A DNA stretch of 45,714 nucleotides from Pseudobdellovibrionaceae bacterium (GCA_002722705.1 PBMP01000086.1:1-45714); one strand, 5' to 3'. Positions 1-8,217 are shown, numbered from the stretch's first letter. Program-made: numbers and translations. Notes: generated from the sequence alone by a model not told the origin.

Positions 1-579
1 AACAAAATATGGATCATTCTTCTTAAGTTCATTTTTGAAATGTTCACGACCTAAAATTGATGCTTGAGAATTAATTTCAATTGCTTTTTCTTTCCCACCA
101 AATTGTTTACTGATAGCATCCTCAATAATATTTTGAGGAATCTCAAGCATTTCGGCTAATATTCCTACGTAAATCATATTGGATACTAATTTAGCCAATT
201 TTGGATTTAGTGTACGTGCCATCTGAGTCATTGATGCAGGGTATAGAACTAAATCATCACGTTCAACTGGTGCTTTAACATCAGTATTGTAAATTACAAC
301 AGTACCTGGTTTTAATTCAGCCAAATCATCGGCCCAAGTATCTATATTCATTAAAACTTGAATATGTGTTTCATCACCAGGAGCTTGATATCCGTGATCG
401 CTTACACGAATAATATACCATGTCGGCAGACCTGCGATATTTGATGGAAACAAATTTTTTCCAGAAACGTGAGTTCCCATACGGAAAAGACTGTTAAGAA
501 GAATTAAATTAGCGCTCTGAGAGCCAGTACCATTGGCGGTAGCAATATTGATGGTGAAATCGTTTACTATTTTTTCCAT
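1..579 (-). CDS. korA: 2-oxoacid:acceptor oxidoreductase subunit alpha, N-terminal part (truncated by window)
   Basis: The reading frame starts with ATG at 579 and stays open to the left edge (193 codons seen). The opening residues MEKIVNDFTINIATANGTGS and later GDETHIQVLMN resemble the gamma-type domain that precedes the alpha domain in fused KorA/VorA proteins. This family oxidatively decarboxylates 2-oxoglutarate or related 2-oxoacids to the acyl-CoA and passes electrons to ferredoxin; it normally pairs with a beta subunit carrying TPP, which would lie outside the window. An in-frame stop lies 10 codons upstream of the ATG and no other start codon intervenes. There is no Shine-Dalgarno sequence, and a TATA-like box lies 24 bases upstream, which fits a leaderless archaeal message. 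It diverges from the glycan operon and is probably a housekeeping gene marking the island edge. The exact 2-oxoacid cannot be told. Confidence 0.8.
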   Translation of the reverse strand, partial: MEKIVNDFTINIATANGTGSQSANLILLNSLFRMGTHVSGKNLFPSNIAGLPTWYIIRVSDHGYQAPGDETHIQVLMNIDTWADDLAELKPGTVVIYNTDVKAPVERDDLVLYPASMTQMARTLNPKLAKLVSNMIYVGILAEMLEIPQNIIEDAISKQFGGKEKAIEINSQASILGREHFKNELKKNDPYFV

Positions 580-598
580 TGACGGTGACGTACAAGTG

Positions 599-606
599 AT
601 ATTTTA
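599..606 (-). promoter_or_regulatory. Candidate TATA box of korA (leaderless promoter)
   Basis: On the minus strand the sequence TAAAATAT is centred about 24 bases upstream of the A of the korA ATG (579). In archaea the TATA box is centred about 26 bases before the transcription start, so the transcript would begin at or within a few bases of the ATG. No Shine-Dalgarno motif precedes the gene, which agrees. The region is AT-rich, so a chance match is possible. Confidence 0.45.
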
Positions 607-708
607 CCACTCAATACGGCTGGTTATACAGCTAACGAACCATTCTTAAGGATTGTTACCAAATGCCTATTTTTTCTACTGTAAATAATTCATTCACAAA
701 ACCGTACA

Positions 709-718
709 CTATATATAG
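709..718 (+). promoter_or_regulatory. Candidate TATA box of the glycan operon
   Basis: The perfect palindrome CTATATATAG lies in the 293-base divergent gap. With archaeal spacing, transcription would begin near 738-740, just before the structured leader. A bacterial reading (TTCACA at 693-698 as -35 and TATATA at 712-717 as -10) would have only 13 bases of spacer, which is poor. This is the only convincing promoter-like site upstream of the first gene of the plus-strand run. Confidence 0.5.
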
Positions 719-737
719 GAGAATACAAGTCTTACAC

Positions 738-860
738 CCTAGTGGAAAAAGCTAGCTGCAACGAGCAGAGACGTATTTGCGTTACCCCGAATGGACTTTG
801 ACTAGGGAGTCGAAGGGTGACAGGGAGAGGTAGTGCAGGGAGCGCTAGCTATTTTCTTTT
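738..860 (+). ncRNA. GC-rich structured RNA, probable 5' leader of the glycan operon (family not recognised)
   Basis: This is a compact GC-rich block in an AT-rich setting. Base pairing seen: GCTAGC 751-756 with GCTAGC 844-849, extended by A-run 746-750 against T-run 852-855; TGCA 757-760 with TGCA 834-837; GTTACCC 781-787 with GGGTGAC 815-821 (7 pairs, one G-U); GACT 794-797 with AGTC 808-811 inside it. CTGC 756-759 can instead pair with GCAG 765-768, so two folds exclude each other. The block ends 12 bases before the galU ATG. I could not match it to tRNA, 5S, SRP, RNase P, tmRNA or a riboswitch whose consensus I know. It could be a separate small RNA, but its position between promoter and first gene favours a leader with a regulatory or antitermination role. 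Confidence 0.55.
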
Positions 861-872
861 ATTTAAAAATAT

Positions 873-1718
873 ATGAAAGCAGTCATTCCAGCAGCAGGTT
901 TTGGTACAAGATTTTTACCATTAACTAAAGCTCAGCCAAAGGAGATGTTGCCTGTTGTAAACAAACCTACAATCCAATGGGTTGTAGAAGAAGCGGTAGA
1001 TGCAGGTATAACTGATATTGCAATAATTACAGGAAAGCACAAACAGGCGATTGAGAATCATTTTAGACCAACAAAAAAATTGGAACAAGCTTTAGAGAAG
1101 GCTGGCAAACTTTCAGAACTCGAAGAGATAAGGAAAGTTAATAATTTAGCTAATATAGAATTTATAATTCAAGAAGAACAAAAGGGTCTGGGACATGCAA
1201 TCCTGTGTGCAGAAGATTTTGTAGGAGATAATCCTTTTGCAGTTTTATTAGGAGATACTATATGCACAGGGAACCCGAATTGTACTAGGGGTTTAGTCAA
1301 TATGTTCAAAGAAAGAAATTCAAGTGTATTTTCAGTAGAGCATATTAAACCTGAAGAAACCACAAGATATGGTATTGTTTCAGGAAAAGAAGTTGCCGAA
1401 GGAGTTATGCTGGTTGAAGATTTGATTGAAAAACCAGAACCTGAAGAGGCACCTTCACTTCTTGGGATACAAGGTAGATATGTTTTCACGCCTGAATTGT
1501 TTGAATACCAGAGGAAGGTAAGAAGTGGTGCAGGTGGTGAGGTACAATTGACAGATGCTATGAGATATTTGGCAAAGAATGATAAAATTTTCTCATGGAG
1601 ATTTGATGGGAAAAGATATGATATAGGAACGATGAAGGATTGGTTTCAATCACATTTGGAATTGTCGATTGAATCTGAATTTTCATCAGTTTTGGAGGGT
1701 GTACTGAAAAAATTATGA
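873..1718 (+). CDS. galU: UTP-glucose-1-phosphate uridylyltransferase
   Basis: GalU-type nucleotidyltransferase, 281 aa, typical length. It makes UDP-glucose from UTP and glucose 1-phosphate in the cytoplasm. The N-terminal nucleotide-binding signature (PAAGFGTRFLPLTKAQPKEM) and the sugar-binding GEVQLTDA region near residue 225 are intact. It is the first gene after the structured leader and overlaps the next gene by 4 bases. UDP-glucose would feed the UDP-glucuronate/UDP-xylose branch implied by the following decarboxylase and perhaps the short dehydrogenase at 42775. The ATG lacks a clear Shine-Dalgarno sequence. Confidence 0.92.
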   Translation: MKAVIPAAGFGTRFLPLTKAQPKEMLPVVNKPTIQWVVEEAVDAGITDIAIITGKHKQAIENHFRPTKKLEQALEKAGKLSELEEIRKVNNLANIEFIIQEEQKGLGHAILCAEDFVGDNPFAVLLGDTICTGNPNCTRGLVNMFKERNSSVFSVEHIKPEETTRYGIVSGKEVAEGVMLVEDLIEKPEPEEAPSLLGIQGRYVFTPELFEYQRKVRSGAGGEVQLTDAMRYLAKNDKIFSWRFDGKRYDIGTMKDWFQSHLELSIESEFSSVLEGVLKKL

Positions 1719-2647
1719 AATATCTAGTAACAGGGGGTGCAGGTTTTATAGGATCCAATTTATGTCGTAGATTATTATTAGAGGGTAATTCTGTTGTTTG
1801 CCTTGATGATTTAAGTACGGGTAAATTTTCAAATATTAGTGAATTGCAGACTGACTCTAGTTTTGAATTTGTTAATCACGACTTGACAAAGCCTTTTTTT
1901 CCAGATAGCATAGACGGAATTTTTAATCTAGCCTGCCCAGCTTCTCCGGTACATTATCAATATAATCCAATTAGAACGTTGAAAATGGGTACTTTGGCAA
2001 TGTATAATGTCTTAGGAATGGCAGCCAAATTTAATGTACCTATACTCCAAGCATCTACTTCAGAAGTTTATGGAGATCCCGAGCAACATCCTCAATCAGA
2101 ATCATATTGGGGGAACGTTAATCCTATAGGTCCTCGTGCATGTTATGACGAAGGTAAGAGAGTGGCTGAATCTCTGTGCATTGCCTACAAGGAGCATAGT
2201 GGAGTTAGCATAAGAATAGCTAGAATATTCAATACTTACGGTCCATTTATGGACGTAAACGATGGGAGGGTAGTTAGTAATTTTTGCGTTCAAGCTCTAT
2301 CAAAAAAACCATTAACTATTTATGGTAGTGGAGAGCAAACGCGTAGTTTTTGTTATATTGATGATTTAGTGACGGGCCTTATTTTACTAATGAATTCTAA
2401 ATTAGAGGTGCCAGTAAATTTAGGAAACCCTGATGAATTTACAATGATTGAACTTGCAAATAAGATAATAGAAATTAGCGGAATTAGCTCTGGTTATGTT
2501 CTCAATGAACTCCCAGTAGATGATCCACAAAGGCGGTGTCCAAATATAGACCTAGCTAGGTCTAAGCTAGGTTGGAGTCCTAGTGTGCCATTATCTGAGG
2601 GTTTAATTCATACGCTGGGGTGGTTCAAGGAGCGCTTAAATGAATAA
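1715..2647 (+). CDS. UDP-glucuronate decarboxylase (UDP-xylose synthase), SDR family
   Basis: Extended short-chain dehydrogenase, 310 aa, with NAD-binding GGAGFIGS at residues 7-14. The LACPASPVHYQYNP stretch and GPRACYDEGKR with the catalytic Tyr and Lys are hallmarks of UDP-glucuronate decarboxylase (UXS), which converts UDP-GlcA to UDP-xylose via a 4-keto intermediate. The gene overlaps galU by 4 bases and the next gene by 8 bases, so it is in the same transcript. It needs UDP-GlcA; the only dehydrogenase in the window that could supply this is the short protein at 42775. A related 4-epimerase or dehydratase is the alternative, but the motifs favour UXS. Confidence 0.85.
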   Translation: MKYLVTGGAGFIGSNLCRRLLLEGNSVVCLDDLSTGKFSNISELQTDSSFEFVNHDLTKPFFPDSIDGIFNLACPASPVHYQYNPIRTLKMGTLAMYNVLGMAAKFNVPILQASTSEVYGDPEQHPQSESYWGNVNPIGPRACYDEGKRVAESLCIAYKEHSGVSIRIARIFNTYGPFMDVNDGRVVSNFCVQALSKKPLTIYGSGEQTRSFCYIDDLVTGLILLMNSKLEVPVNLGNPDEFTMIELANKIIEISGISSGYVLNELPVDDPQRRCPNIDLARSKLGWSPSVPLSEGLIHTLGWFKERLNE

Positions 2648-3599
2648 CATTAAAAAGCTACGTACCGGAGTTATAGGAGTAGGGTCTATGGGGAGAAATC
2701 ATGCAAGAGTATATAGCCAAGAGTCAGACCTTATAGGAGTTTGCGATTTAGACCAAGTATTAGGCAATTCAGTAGCCAATGAATTCCAGACGAATTACTT
2801 TAATAAAATAGAAAATCTTCTGAGTAAAGTTGATGCAGTTACTGTAGCAGTTCCTACTGAGTATCATCATGATGTTGCAATAAAGTGTATCGAGAGCGGT
2901 GTTCACATTTTACTAGAGAAACCGCTGGCCTCCACAATAGAACAAGCTAAGAATTTAATTAATATGTCAATGGAGCGAGATATTGTTTTAGTGGTAGGTC
3001 ATATTGAAAGATATAATCCTGTAATTAAATACGTCAAAGAATCGATCAATTCAAATAAATGGGGTAATTTGATAACAATGTCATCAAAGAGGCTCTCGAG
3101 TTACCCTTCAAGAATTAGAGATGTTGGTGTTGTGATGGATTTAGCAATTCATGATATAGACATAATGAATTATCTTTCGTCATCTGATTCAATAAATGTT
3201 AAATCGCTTTTGGGTTTTCAAAACAATAAAAAATTTGAGGATAATGCTTTAATTTTGATTGAATATTCAAACGGCGTTAAAGGAATTTGCGAAGTAAACT
3301 GGTTAACTCCTGTAAAAGTCCGTGATATATCACTAACTTTTGATAACGCTTTTGTTACAATCAATCTTATTGAGCAAATGGCTACCGTTATAAATCATAA
3401 AAATTATAATGTTGATGAAAAAAATCTTTTTACAAGCTCGCAAGAATTAAAAAGGGAGGAAATTAGAATAGAAAAAGAAGAACCCTTAAAACTAGAGATA
3501 TTAGATTTTCTTGATAGCATTAATTCAAAAAGAAAACCTTTTGTTGACGGGAATGACGGTCTTAAGGCTTTAGAAATAGCTAGGAAAGCGTTAAAATGA
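2640..3599 (+). CDS. Gfo/Idh/MocA oxidoreductase, resembles UDP-GlcNAc 3-dehydrogenase
   Basis: NAD(P)-dependent oxidoreductase of 319 aa with Rossmann motif GVGSMGRNHARV (residues 12-23), the family EKPLA motif near residue 94, and VGHIERYNPVIKY near residue 119. The last motif is typical of GnnA-like enzymes that oxidise C3 of UDP-GlcNAc (or its uronate) ahead of a 3-aminotransferase. A DegT aminotransferase lies at 23801 and could be the partner, though the two are far apart. AAGGAG lies upstream of the ATG as a possible ribosome site. It overlaps the next gene by 4 bases. The exact sugar is inferred only. Confidence 0.75.
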   Translation: MNNIKKLRTGVIGVGSMGRNHARVYSQESDLIGVCDLDQVLGNSVANEFQTNYFNKIENLLSKVDAVTVAVPTEYHHDVAIKCIESGVHILLEKPLASTIEQAKNLINMSMERDIVLVVGHIERYNPVIKYVKESINSNKWGNLITMSSKRLSSYPSRIRDVGVVMDLAIHDIDIMNYLSSSDSINVKSLLGFQNNKKFEDNALILIEYSNGVKGICEVNWLTPVKVRDISLTFDNAFVTINLIEQMATVINHKNYNVDEKNLFTSSQELKREEIRIEKEEPLKLEILDFLDSINSKRKPFVDGNDGLKALEIARKALK

Positions 3600-4606
3600 A
3601 TATATATCTATTTTTTGCAATGATTTTTAGCTTTATTATGACTTTCATTACTGTTCCTTATGCAATAAAGAAGTTATCTAATTCGGGTAAGACAGTTACA
3701 GACGTTTACAAAAAAGGCAATCCAGAAATTCCAACCAATGGCGCAATAGTTGTGTTTTTTACAGTTCTTGTTATTTGTGCTTCCTGGCCATTATTCAACA
3801 GAATATTTAACAGACTATCGGGTACAAATGAGTTAATCTTCCTTGATTCCATAGACATGACTATTCTGCTAGTAATTTCTCTTTTTGCTATATTTGGAAT
3901 CATTGATGATTTGTTGGATTTAAGTTGGTCAAATAAATTATTTATACCTTTGTTATTTAGCTTTCCAGTATTTACTATTTACGATCCAGTATCAATCACA
4001 GTACCTTTCTTTGGCGATTTTGATATGTCATCACAAGTTGCATTCGGTTTATTAGTTTCAGATATTTTTAAGGTAATAGTAATTCCAATTTATATAATGG
4101 TAGTTCCTAATTTAATAAATATGCATTCGGGTTTTAATGGTCTTCAAACAGGACTATCTTCGATACTGATGGCAACGATTATAATTAAATGTGCTCTAGA
4201 TAGTGCTTTTGATAATTTATTAGTCCCTTGTGCTTTTCTCGGAGGAATTGTAGCCTTTTGGTATTATAACAAATACCCGGCTAGCATTTTCGAGGGAAAT
4301 ATAGGTTCTTTAAGTATAGGTTCAATTATTGGTGTCACTCTTGTCCTAAAAAATTATCTTTTCTTTGGTTTTTTTATTCTACTGCCTCACATTACTGATT
4401 TTTTAATGTTTTTATACTTAAAGTTTAAGAAACGTCCATTTGTTAAATTTGGGAGGGTAGATGATAAAGGCATATTAGTGGTACCTAACCCCATTAAAAT
4501 GAAGTTTTTGCTACCTTACTACTATAATATGACAGAACCACAAGCAGTTCACAGTCTTTATTTCATTACAATCTTATTTTGTTTAGGAGGTTTAATAATT
4601 TTTTAA
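3596..4606 (+). CDS. Archaeal/eukaryal-type GlcNAc-1-phosphate (phosphosugar) transferase to polyprenyl/dolichyl phosphate
   Basis: Polytopic membrane protein, 336 aa, about 10 hydrophobic segments. FGIIDDLLDL (about residues 100-109) is the Mg-binding acidic motif of the polyprenyl-phosphate HexNAc-1-P transferase family, and NLINMHSGFNGLQTG plus EGNIGSLSIG fit the Alg7/DPAGT1-AglH branch rather than MraY or WecA. It would start glycan assembly by moving a sugar phosphate from a UDP-sugar to the membrane lipid carrier. A clear start (ATGA overlap with the preceding stop) and the neighbouring glycosyltransferases and flippase support this. The sugar substrate is not visible from sequence. Confidence 0.82.
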   Translation: MNIYLFFAMIFSFIMTFITVPYAIKKLSNSGKTVTDVYKKGNPEIPTNGAIVVFFTVLVICASWPLFNRIFNRLSGTNELIFLDSIDMTILLVISLFAIFGIIDDLLDLSWSNKLFIPLLFSFPVFTIYDPVSITVPFFGDFDMSSQVAFGLLVSDIFKVIVIPIYIMVVPNLINMHSGFNGLQTGLSSILMATIIIKCALDSAFDNLLVPCAFLGGIVAFWYYNKYPASIFEGNIGSLSIGSIIGVTLVLKNYLFFGFFILLPHITDFLMFLYLKFKKRPFVKFGRVDDKGILVVPNPIKMKFLLPYYYNMTEPQAVHSLYFITILFCLGGLIIF

Positions 4607-4607
4607 T

Positions 4608-5084
4608 ATGTACAATGACATAATTTTCTCAGTTTTAGCTTTATTTTTACTTTATTTTATTTATTTATTTCGCTCACATTTTTTTCTTTTGCCAGCTTGG
4701 TTTTTCCCTCATAAAGGAGGCCGTGTTTTTTTCCACAAGTTGCGAGGCGTAAAAATTAGCAGTGGTGTTGAAATAGGATATATGGTTTCTATTGATAATG
4801 TACATCCCGACAAAGTTGTAATTTATGAGGGTGCTACAGTGGTATTAGGTTCAGTTATATTGTCCCATGACAACGCCCATCATAAAACTACAAATTCGAA
4901 AAAGAATATTCAAGAAGTTCGGATTGGAGTGAATTCTTTCGTAGGTGCTAATAGCATCATATTGCCAGGAGTAAGAATTGGCGAGGGAGCTATTGTGTCA
5001 GCAGGCTCTGTAGTTAATAATAGCGTTCCAGATTATGCAGTTGTTGGAGGAAATCCTGCAGTTATATTATATAAATTAAAATGA
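4608..5084 (+). CDS. Membrane-anchored left-handed beta-helix O-acetyltransferase
   Basis: 158 aa: an N-terminal hydrophobic segment (residues 3-20, followed by a second hydrophobic patch) and then hexapeptide repeats of the left-handed beta-helix (SFVGANSIILPGVRIGEGAI, then a PDYAVVGGNPA end motif). The HDNAHH region supplies candidate catalytic histidines. These enzymes move acetyl from acetyl-CoA to a sugar hydroxyl or amine. It is very close to the phosphosugar transferase gene (1 base gap) and overlaps the next gene by 4 bases. An unspecific serine/sugar acetyltransferase annotation is all the sequence allows. Confidence 0.8.
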   Translation: MYNDIIFSVLALFLLYFIYLFRSHFFLLPAWFFPHKGGRVFFHKLRGVKISSGVEIGYMVSIDNVHPDKVVIYEGATVVLGSVILSHDNAHHKTTNSKKNIQEVRIGVNSFVGANSIILPGVRIGEGAIVSAGSVVNNSVPDYAVVGGNPAVILYKLK

Positions 5085-7018
5085 TTTCAAACATTCCCCA
5101 AGACATTTTTGAAGAAGCGGTGTTAATCCGTTTGGTAGAAGAAAAATTTTTGGAATTGTTTTCAAGCGGTGAGCTAAATGGTACAGTTCATACTTGTGTG
5201 GGTCAAGAATTCTCAGCTGTGGCTTTTGCAGGTCAACTTAAGGTAGGAGATTCTTTATTTTCTAATCACAGATGCCATGGGCATTATATTTCTTTTACAA
5301 AGGACTATTATGGCCTACTAGCAGAATTAATGGGTAAGGCAACTGGTGTTTGCGGAGGGATTGGCAGTAGTCAACATTTATGTAAAGATGGTTTTTATTC
5401 AAATGGACCACAAGGGAGTCTCGTGCCTGTGGCTGCAGGAGTAGCTTTGGCAAATAAGCTTCTTAAAAAAGAGAGCATAGCTTTGTGCTTTATTGGCGAT
5501 GGAACCTTGGGCGAAGGTATAGTTTATGAAACCATGAACATTGCTTCAAAGTGGAATCTACCTTTAGTCATTGTATGTGAGAATAATTTTTATTCTCAAT
5601 CTACTCCACAGAAGCTTAATCTATCAGGGGAAATCACTAATCGAGCTTCAGCTTTTGGAATTAAAACTTACAAAAGCAATACATGGGATGTTGATGAACT
5701 AATGCAATCTTCCAAGAAATCTATAGATTACGCTAGAGATAATTGTAAACCAGTATTCCATTTAGTTGAAACTTACAGACTTAACCCTCATTCTAAGGGA
5801 GATGACGATAGAGATATTTCTGAAATAGAGGAGTATTCTAATCGGGATGTACTAAATGTAATCAAATTAGAGGATTCAGATACTTATGGTAGGACTGTGA
5901 ACAAATATAGTAAATTAATAAATTCTGCAGTTGAAAAGATAAGAAAAGATCCCGAAATGAGTATCCAAGACTATGCTCCTAATCCTTCATCACAAGGTCA
6001 AAAAGAGTGGGTAAAACTTGATTCTAATGGTCAGAGGCAAGTTAAACTTTTAAATAAATTTTTTAGAGACATAATGGAGAATGATTCTAGAGTAATATTT
6101 ATGGGTGAGGATGTCATTTCACCATATGGAGGTGCATTTAAGGTGGCAGAGAATTTATCATTTCAAAATCCAGACAAAGTATTTACAACACCTATTAGTG
6201 AAGCTGCAATAGTAGGTGTATCTAACGGTTTAGCCATATCTGGATTCAAGCCATATGTGGAAATTATGTTTGGAGATTTTGTACCTTTAGCAATGGATCA
6301 AGTTATTAACAATTCATCTAAATTTTATCACATGTACAATAAACAAATAAGCTGTCCTTTAGTTCTTAGGACTCCGATGGGTGGGAAAAGAGGCTATGGA
6401 CCTACGCATTCTCAAACGTTAGATAAATTTCTCATAGGCATAGACAATGTTACAACTGTTGCGCTTAATTCATTGTTAAATCCTTCTGAGCTGTACACAA
6501 GCATAAATGGTGATAAAAATCCGGTAATAGTTATAGAAAATAAGTTAGATTACGGCAAGTTAGTTGAGGCAAATATTCCCTCATTTTATAGTGCCTTTAA
6601 AACTCAAGAACTATATCCTGTAGTTAGATTAAGTCCAGTTGAAATTGAGCCTGAACTTACTATAGTAACTTATGGAGGGATGGTTCAAGATTGTATAGAT
6701 TCAATAGAGATTATATTTAGTGAACACGAGATTTTACCCGAGATATTAATTATATCAAAGATACATCCATTAGATGTGAGTGAAATCAAGTTTTCAGTTT
6801 CGAAGACCGGCAATCTAATCACTGTTGAAGAAGGTTCCTCCGCTGGAGGAATCGGTGGAGAGATTATTGCTTCTTTAACTGAAACTATGGGTTCAAGTTT
6901 TAAAGCTAGAAGAGTCTCTGCACTTCCAGTTCCTATTCCGTCAGTCAAGTCTCTAGAAGATTTAACGCTTCCAAGCGTTAACACTATCGTTAAAATATTA
7001 GGAGATATGCTTAAATGA
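5081..7018 (+). CDS. Fused 2-oxoacid dehydrogenase E1 (alpha-beta), thiamine-diphosphate dependent
   Basis: 645 aa, full alpha and beta domains in one chain. In the alpha half the RCHGH motif (64-68) and the TPP motif from GDG at 139-141 to NN at 168-169 are present. The beta half has GEDV, TTPISEAAIVG and GPTHSQ. The fold decarboxylates a 2-oxoacid and passes the acyl group to lipoate of an E2; the adjacent gene encodes a lipoyl E2. No E3 lipoamide dehydrogenase is in the window, so the acyl group may have a biosynthetic fate. PDH-like E1 proteins also add two-carbon branches to nucleotide sugars in octose pathways (for example avilamycin AviB1/B2), which is the main alternative. Stop and next ATG overlap as ATGA. 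Confidence 0.85.
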   Translation: MISNIPQDIFEEAVLIRLVEEKFLELFSSGELNGTVHTCVGQEFSAVAFAGQLKVGDSLFSNHRCHGHYISFTKDYYGLLAELMGKATGVCGGIGSSQHLCKDGFYSNGPQGSLVPVAAGVALANKLLKKESIALCFIGDGTLGEGIVYETMNIASKWNLPLVIVCENNFYSQSTPQKLNLSGEITNRASAFGIKTYKSNTWDVDELMQSSKKSIDYARDNCKPVFHLVETYRLNPHSKGDDDRDISEIEEYSNRDVLNVIKLEDSDTYGRTVNKYSKLINSAVEKIRKDPEMSIQDYAPNPSSQGQKEWVKLDSNGQRQVKLLNKFFRDIMENDSRVIFMGEDVISPYGGAFKVAENLSFQNPDKVFTTPISEAAIVGVSNGLAISGFKPYVEIMFGDFVPLAMDQVINNSSKFYHMYNKQISCPLVLRTPMGGKRGYGPTHSQTLDKFLIGIDNVTTVALNSLLNPSELYTSINGDKNPVIVIENKLDYGKLVEANIPSFYSAFKTQELYPVVRLSPVEIEPELTIVTYGGMVQDCIDSIEIIFSEHEILPEILIISKIHPLDVSEIKFSVSKTGNLITVEEGSSAGGIGGEIIASLTETMGSSFKARRVSALPVPIPSVKSLEDLTLPSVNTIVKILGDMLK

Positions 7019-8217
7019 CTCTATTAGAAGAAATAGTTATACCAAAAGACACTGTTAATGATGAGTTTGTTATAATTACAAGCATATTAGTCAGTGAAGG
7101 CGATTCAGTTTCGTCAAATACACCAATTTTAGAATACGAGACTTCTAAGTCAAATATTGAAATAGTTTCTAACAATAAGGGTTATATTTATTTAGATTGT
7201 AGCGAAGGTGATGAGATAAAAGTTGGTAAAAAAGTGGCTAGTGTATTTGATGAAATACAAAAGAATTATAAAATTTCTAAACCAGAAGAAGCTTCAAAAC
7301 CTTCAAAAGCCCTAATTTCTAAATCAGCTTTAAAATTAATTGAATCCAATAAATTGGATTTGTCTCTTTTCGAAGGTAAAAAAACAGTTTCAGAGGAGGA
7401 TGTATTAAAAATTTTAAATCTTGACGTGGCCAAACCAGACACCAACATAGAATCATTAGAGTTATCGGTCGAGAAGAAGAGAGAAATAGAATACTTAAGC
7501 TCAGTACAATCTAGTGGACTAACCAGCACAGTTAATGTGTGCTTATCAACGCATGCGTTGGAAAGCATAATAAGTAGAGATTCCATTTTTTCTAACTCAG
7601 TTTTACCTCTTGTAGTTTACGAAATTTCAAGTTTGTTAAATGAATATAGAGAATTCAATTCTTATTTTGATGATAATTTTATAAATTTTTACAAATCAGT
7701 TGACATCGGTATTGCACTTGACATTGAGAAAGGTCTTAGGGTAGCTACAATTAAAAAAACTGACTCATATAGTTTCGACGAAATTTGCAATGAGCTTGAG
7801 AATTTAGTTAATTTATATTTGGAAGATAATCTTTCAGCAGATAACATTACAAGTCCTACATTCACTATAACCGATCTTTCATTTGAAAATATCAATTCAT
7901 TTATTCCATTGATTAATAAAAATAATTCAGCTATATTGGGCATCTCGTCAATTGATAAATCAAATGAAGTAATTCTTAGTCTGACATTTGATCATAGGAT
8001 AAGTTCTGGTAAACAAGCTAGCCGTTTTTTAAATGAATTGAAAAGAAATGTAGAAAGCCATATGTTCAGTAGAAAGAAATTTACCATATCTAGTGAAACT
8101 TGCTTGAAATGCAATGTAGATTTTAAAAATTTAGAAGATGATTTTGGTTTTGTCAAAATCTTAACAAAGGAAGGTAATGAAGGATTTTGTTGTAGGAGTT
8201 GTTTCAATGGTTGGTAA
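7015..8217 (+). CDS. Short lipoyl E2-like acyltransferase with altered active site and C-terminal zinc motif
   Basis: 400 aa. Residues 1-80 are a lipoyl domain with the lysine at K45 (TSKSN context). Residues 98-133 resemble the peripheral subunit-binding domain. Residues 160-348 match the E2 catalytic domain (IGIALDIEKGLRVA, TFTITDLSF), but the catalytic HxxxDG is HRISSG (327-332): His is kept and Asp is replaced by Ser. The tail carries C363-C366 and C392/C393-C396, a probable zinc ribbon not usual in E2. It overlaps the ATGA start with E1 and the next gene by 11 bases. It likely accepts the acyl group from E1; whether it transfers it to CoA, to the adjacent carrier domain, or only holds it is unknown. 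Confidence 0.78.
   Translation: MTLLEEIVIPKDTVNDEFVIITSILVSEGDSVSSNTPILEYETSKSNIEIVSNNKGYIYLDCSEGDEIKVGKKVASVFDEIQKNYKISKPEEASKPSKALISKSALKLIESNKLDLSLFEGKKTVSEEDVLKILNLDVAKPDTNIESLELSVEKKREIEYLSSVQSSGLTSTVNVCLSTHALESIISRDSIFSNSVLPLVVYEISSLLNEYREFNSYFDDNFINFYKSVDIGIALDIEKGLRVATIKKTDSYSFDEICNELENLVNLYLEDNLSADNITSPTFTITDLSFENINSFIPLINKNNSAILGISSIDKSNEVILSLTFDHRISSGKQASRFLNELKRNVESHMFSRKKFTISSETCLKCNVDFKNLEDDFGFVKILTKEGNEGFCCRSCFNGW

Noticed and set aside
738-860. tRNA, 5S rRNA, SRP RNA or ops/JUMPstart element
   Set aside because: No T-loop or acceptor stem, no 5S or SRP conserved core, and no GGCGGTAGC-type ops sequence; GGTAGTGC at 829-836 is only a loose partial likeness.
1169-1489. Antisense open frame inside galU
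   Set aside because: It lies wholly within a well-conserved gene on the other strand, has no recognisable motif, and is explained by the codon pattern of galU. Other antisense frames in the run (for example 7266-7586, 17360-17767, 39723-40124) were dropped for the same reason.
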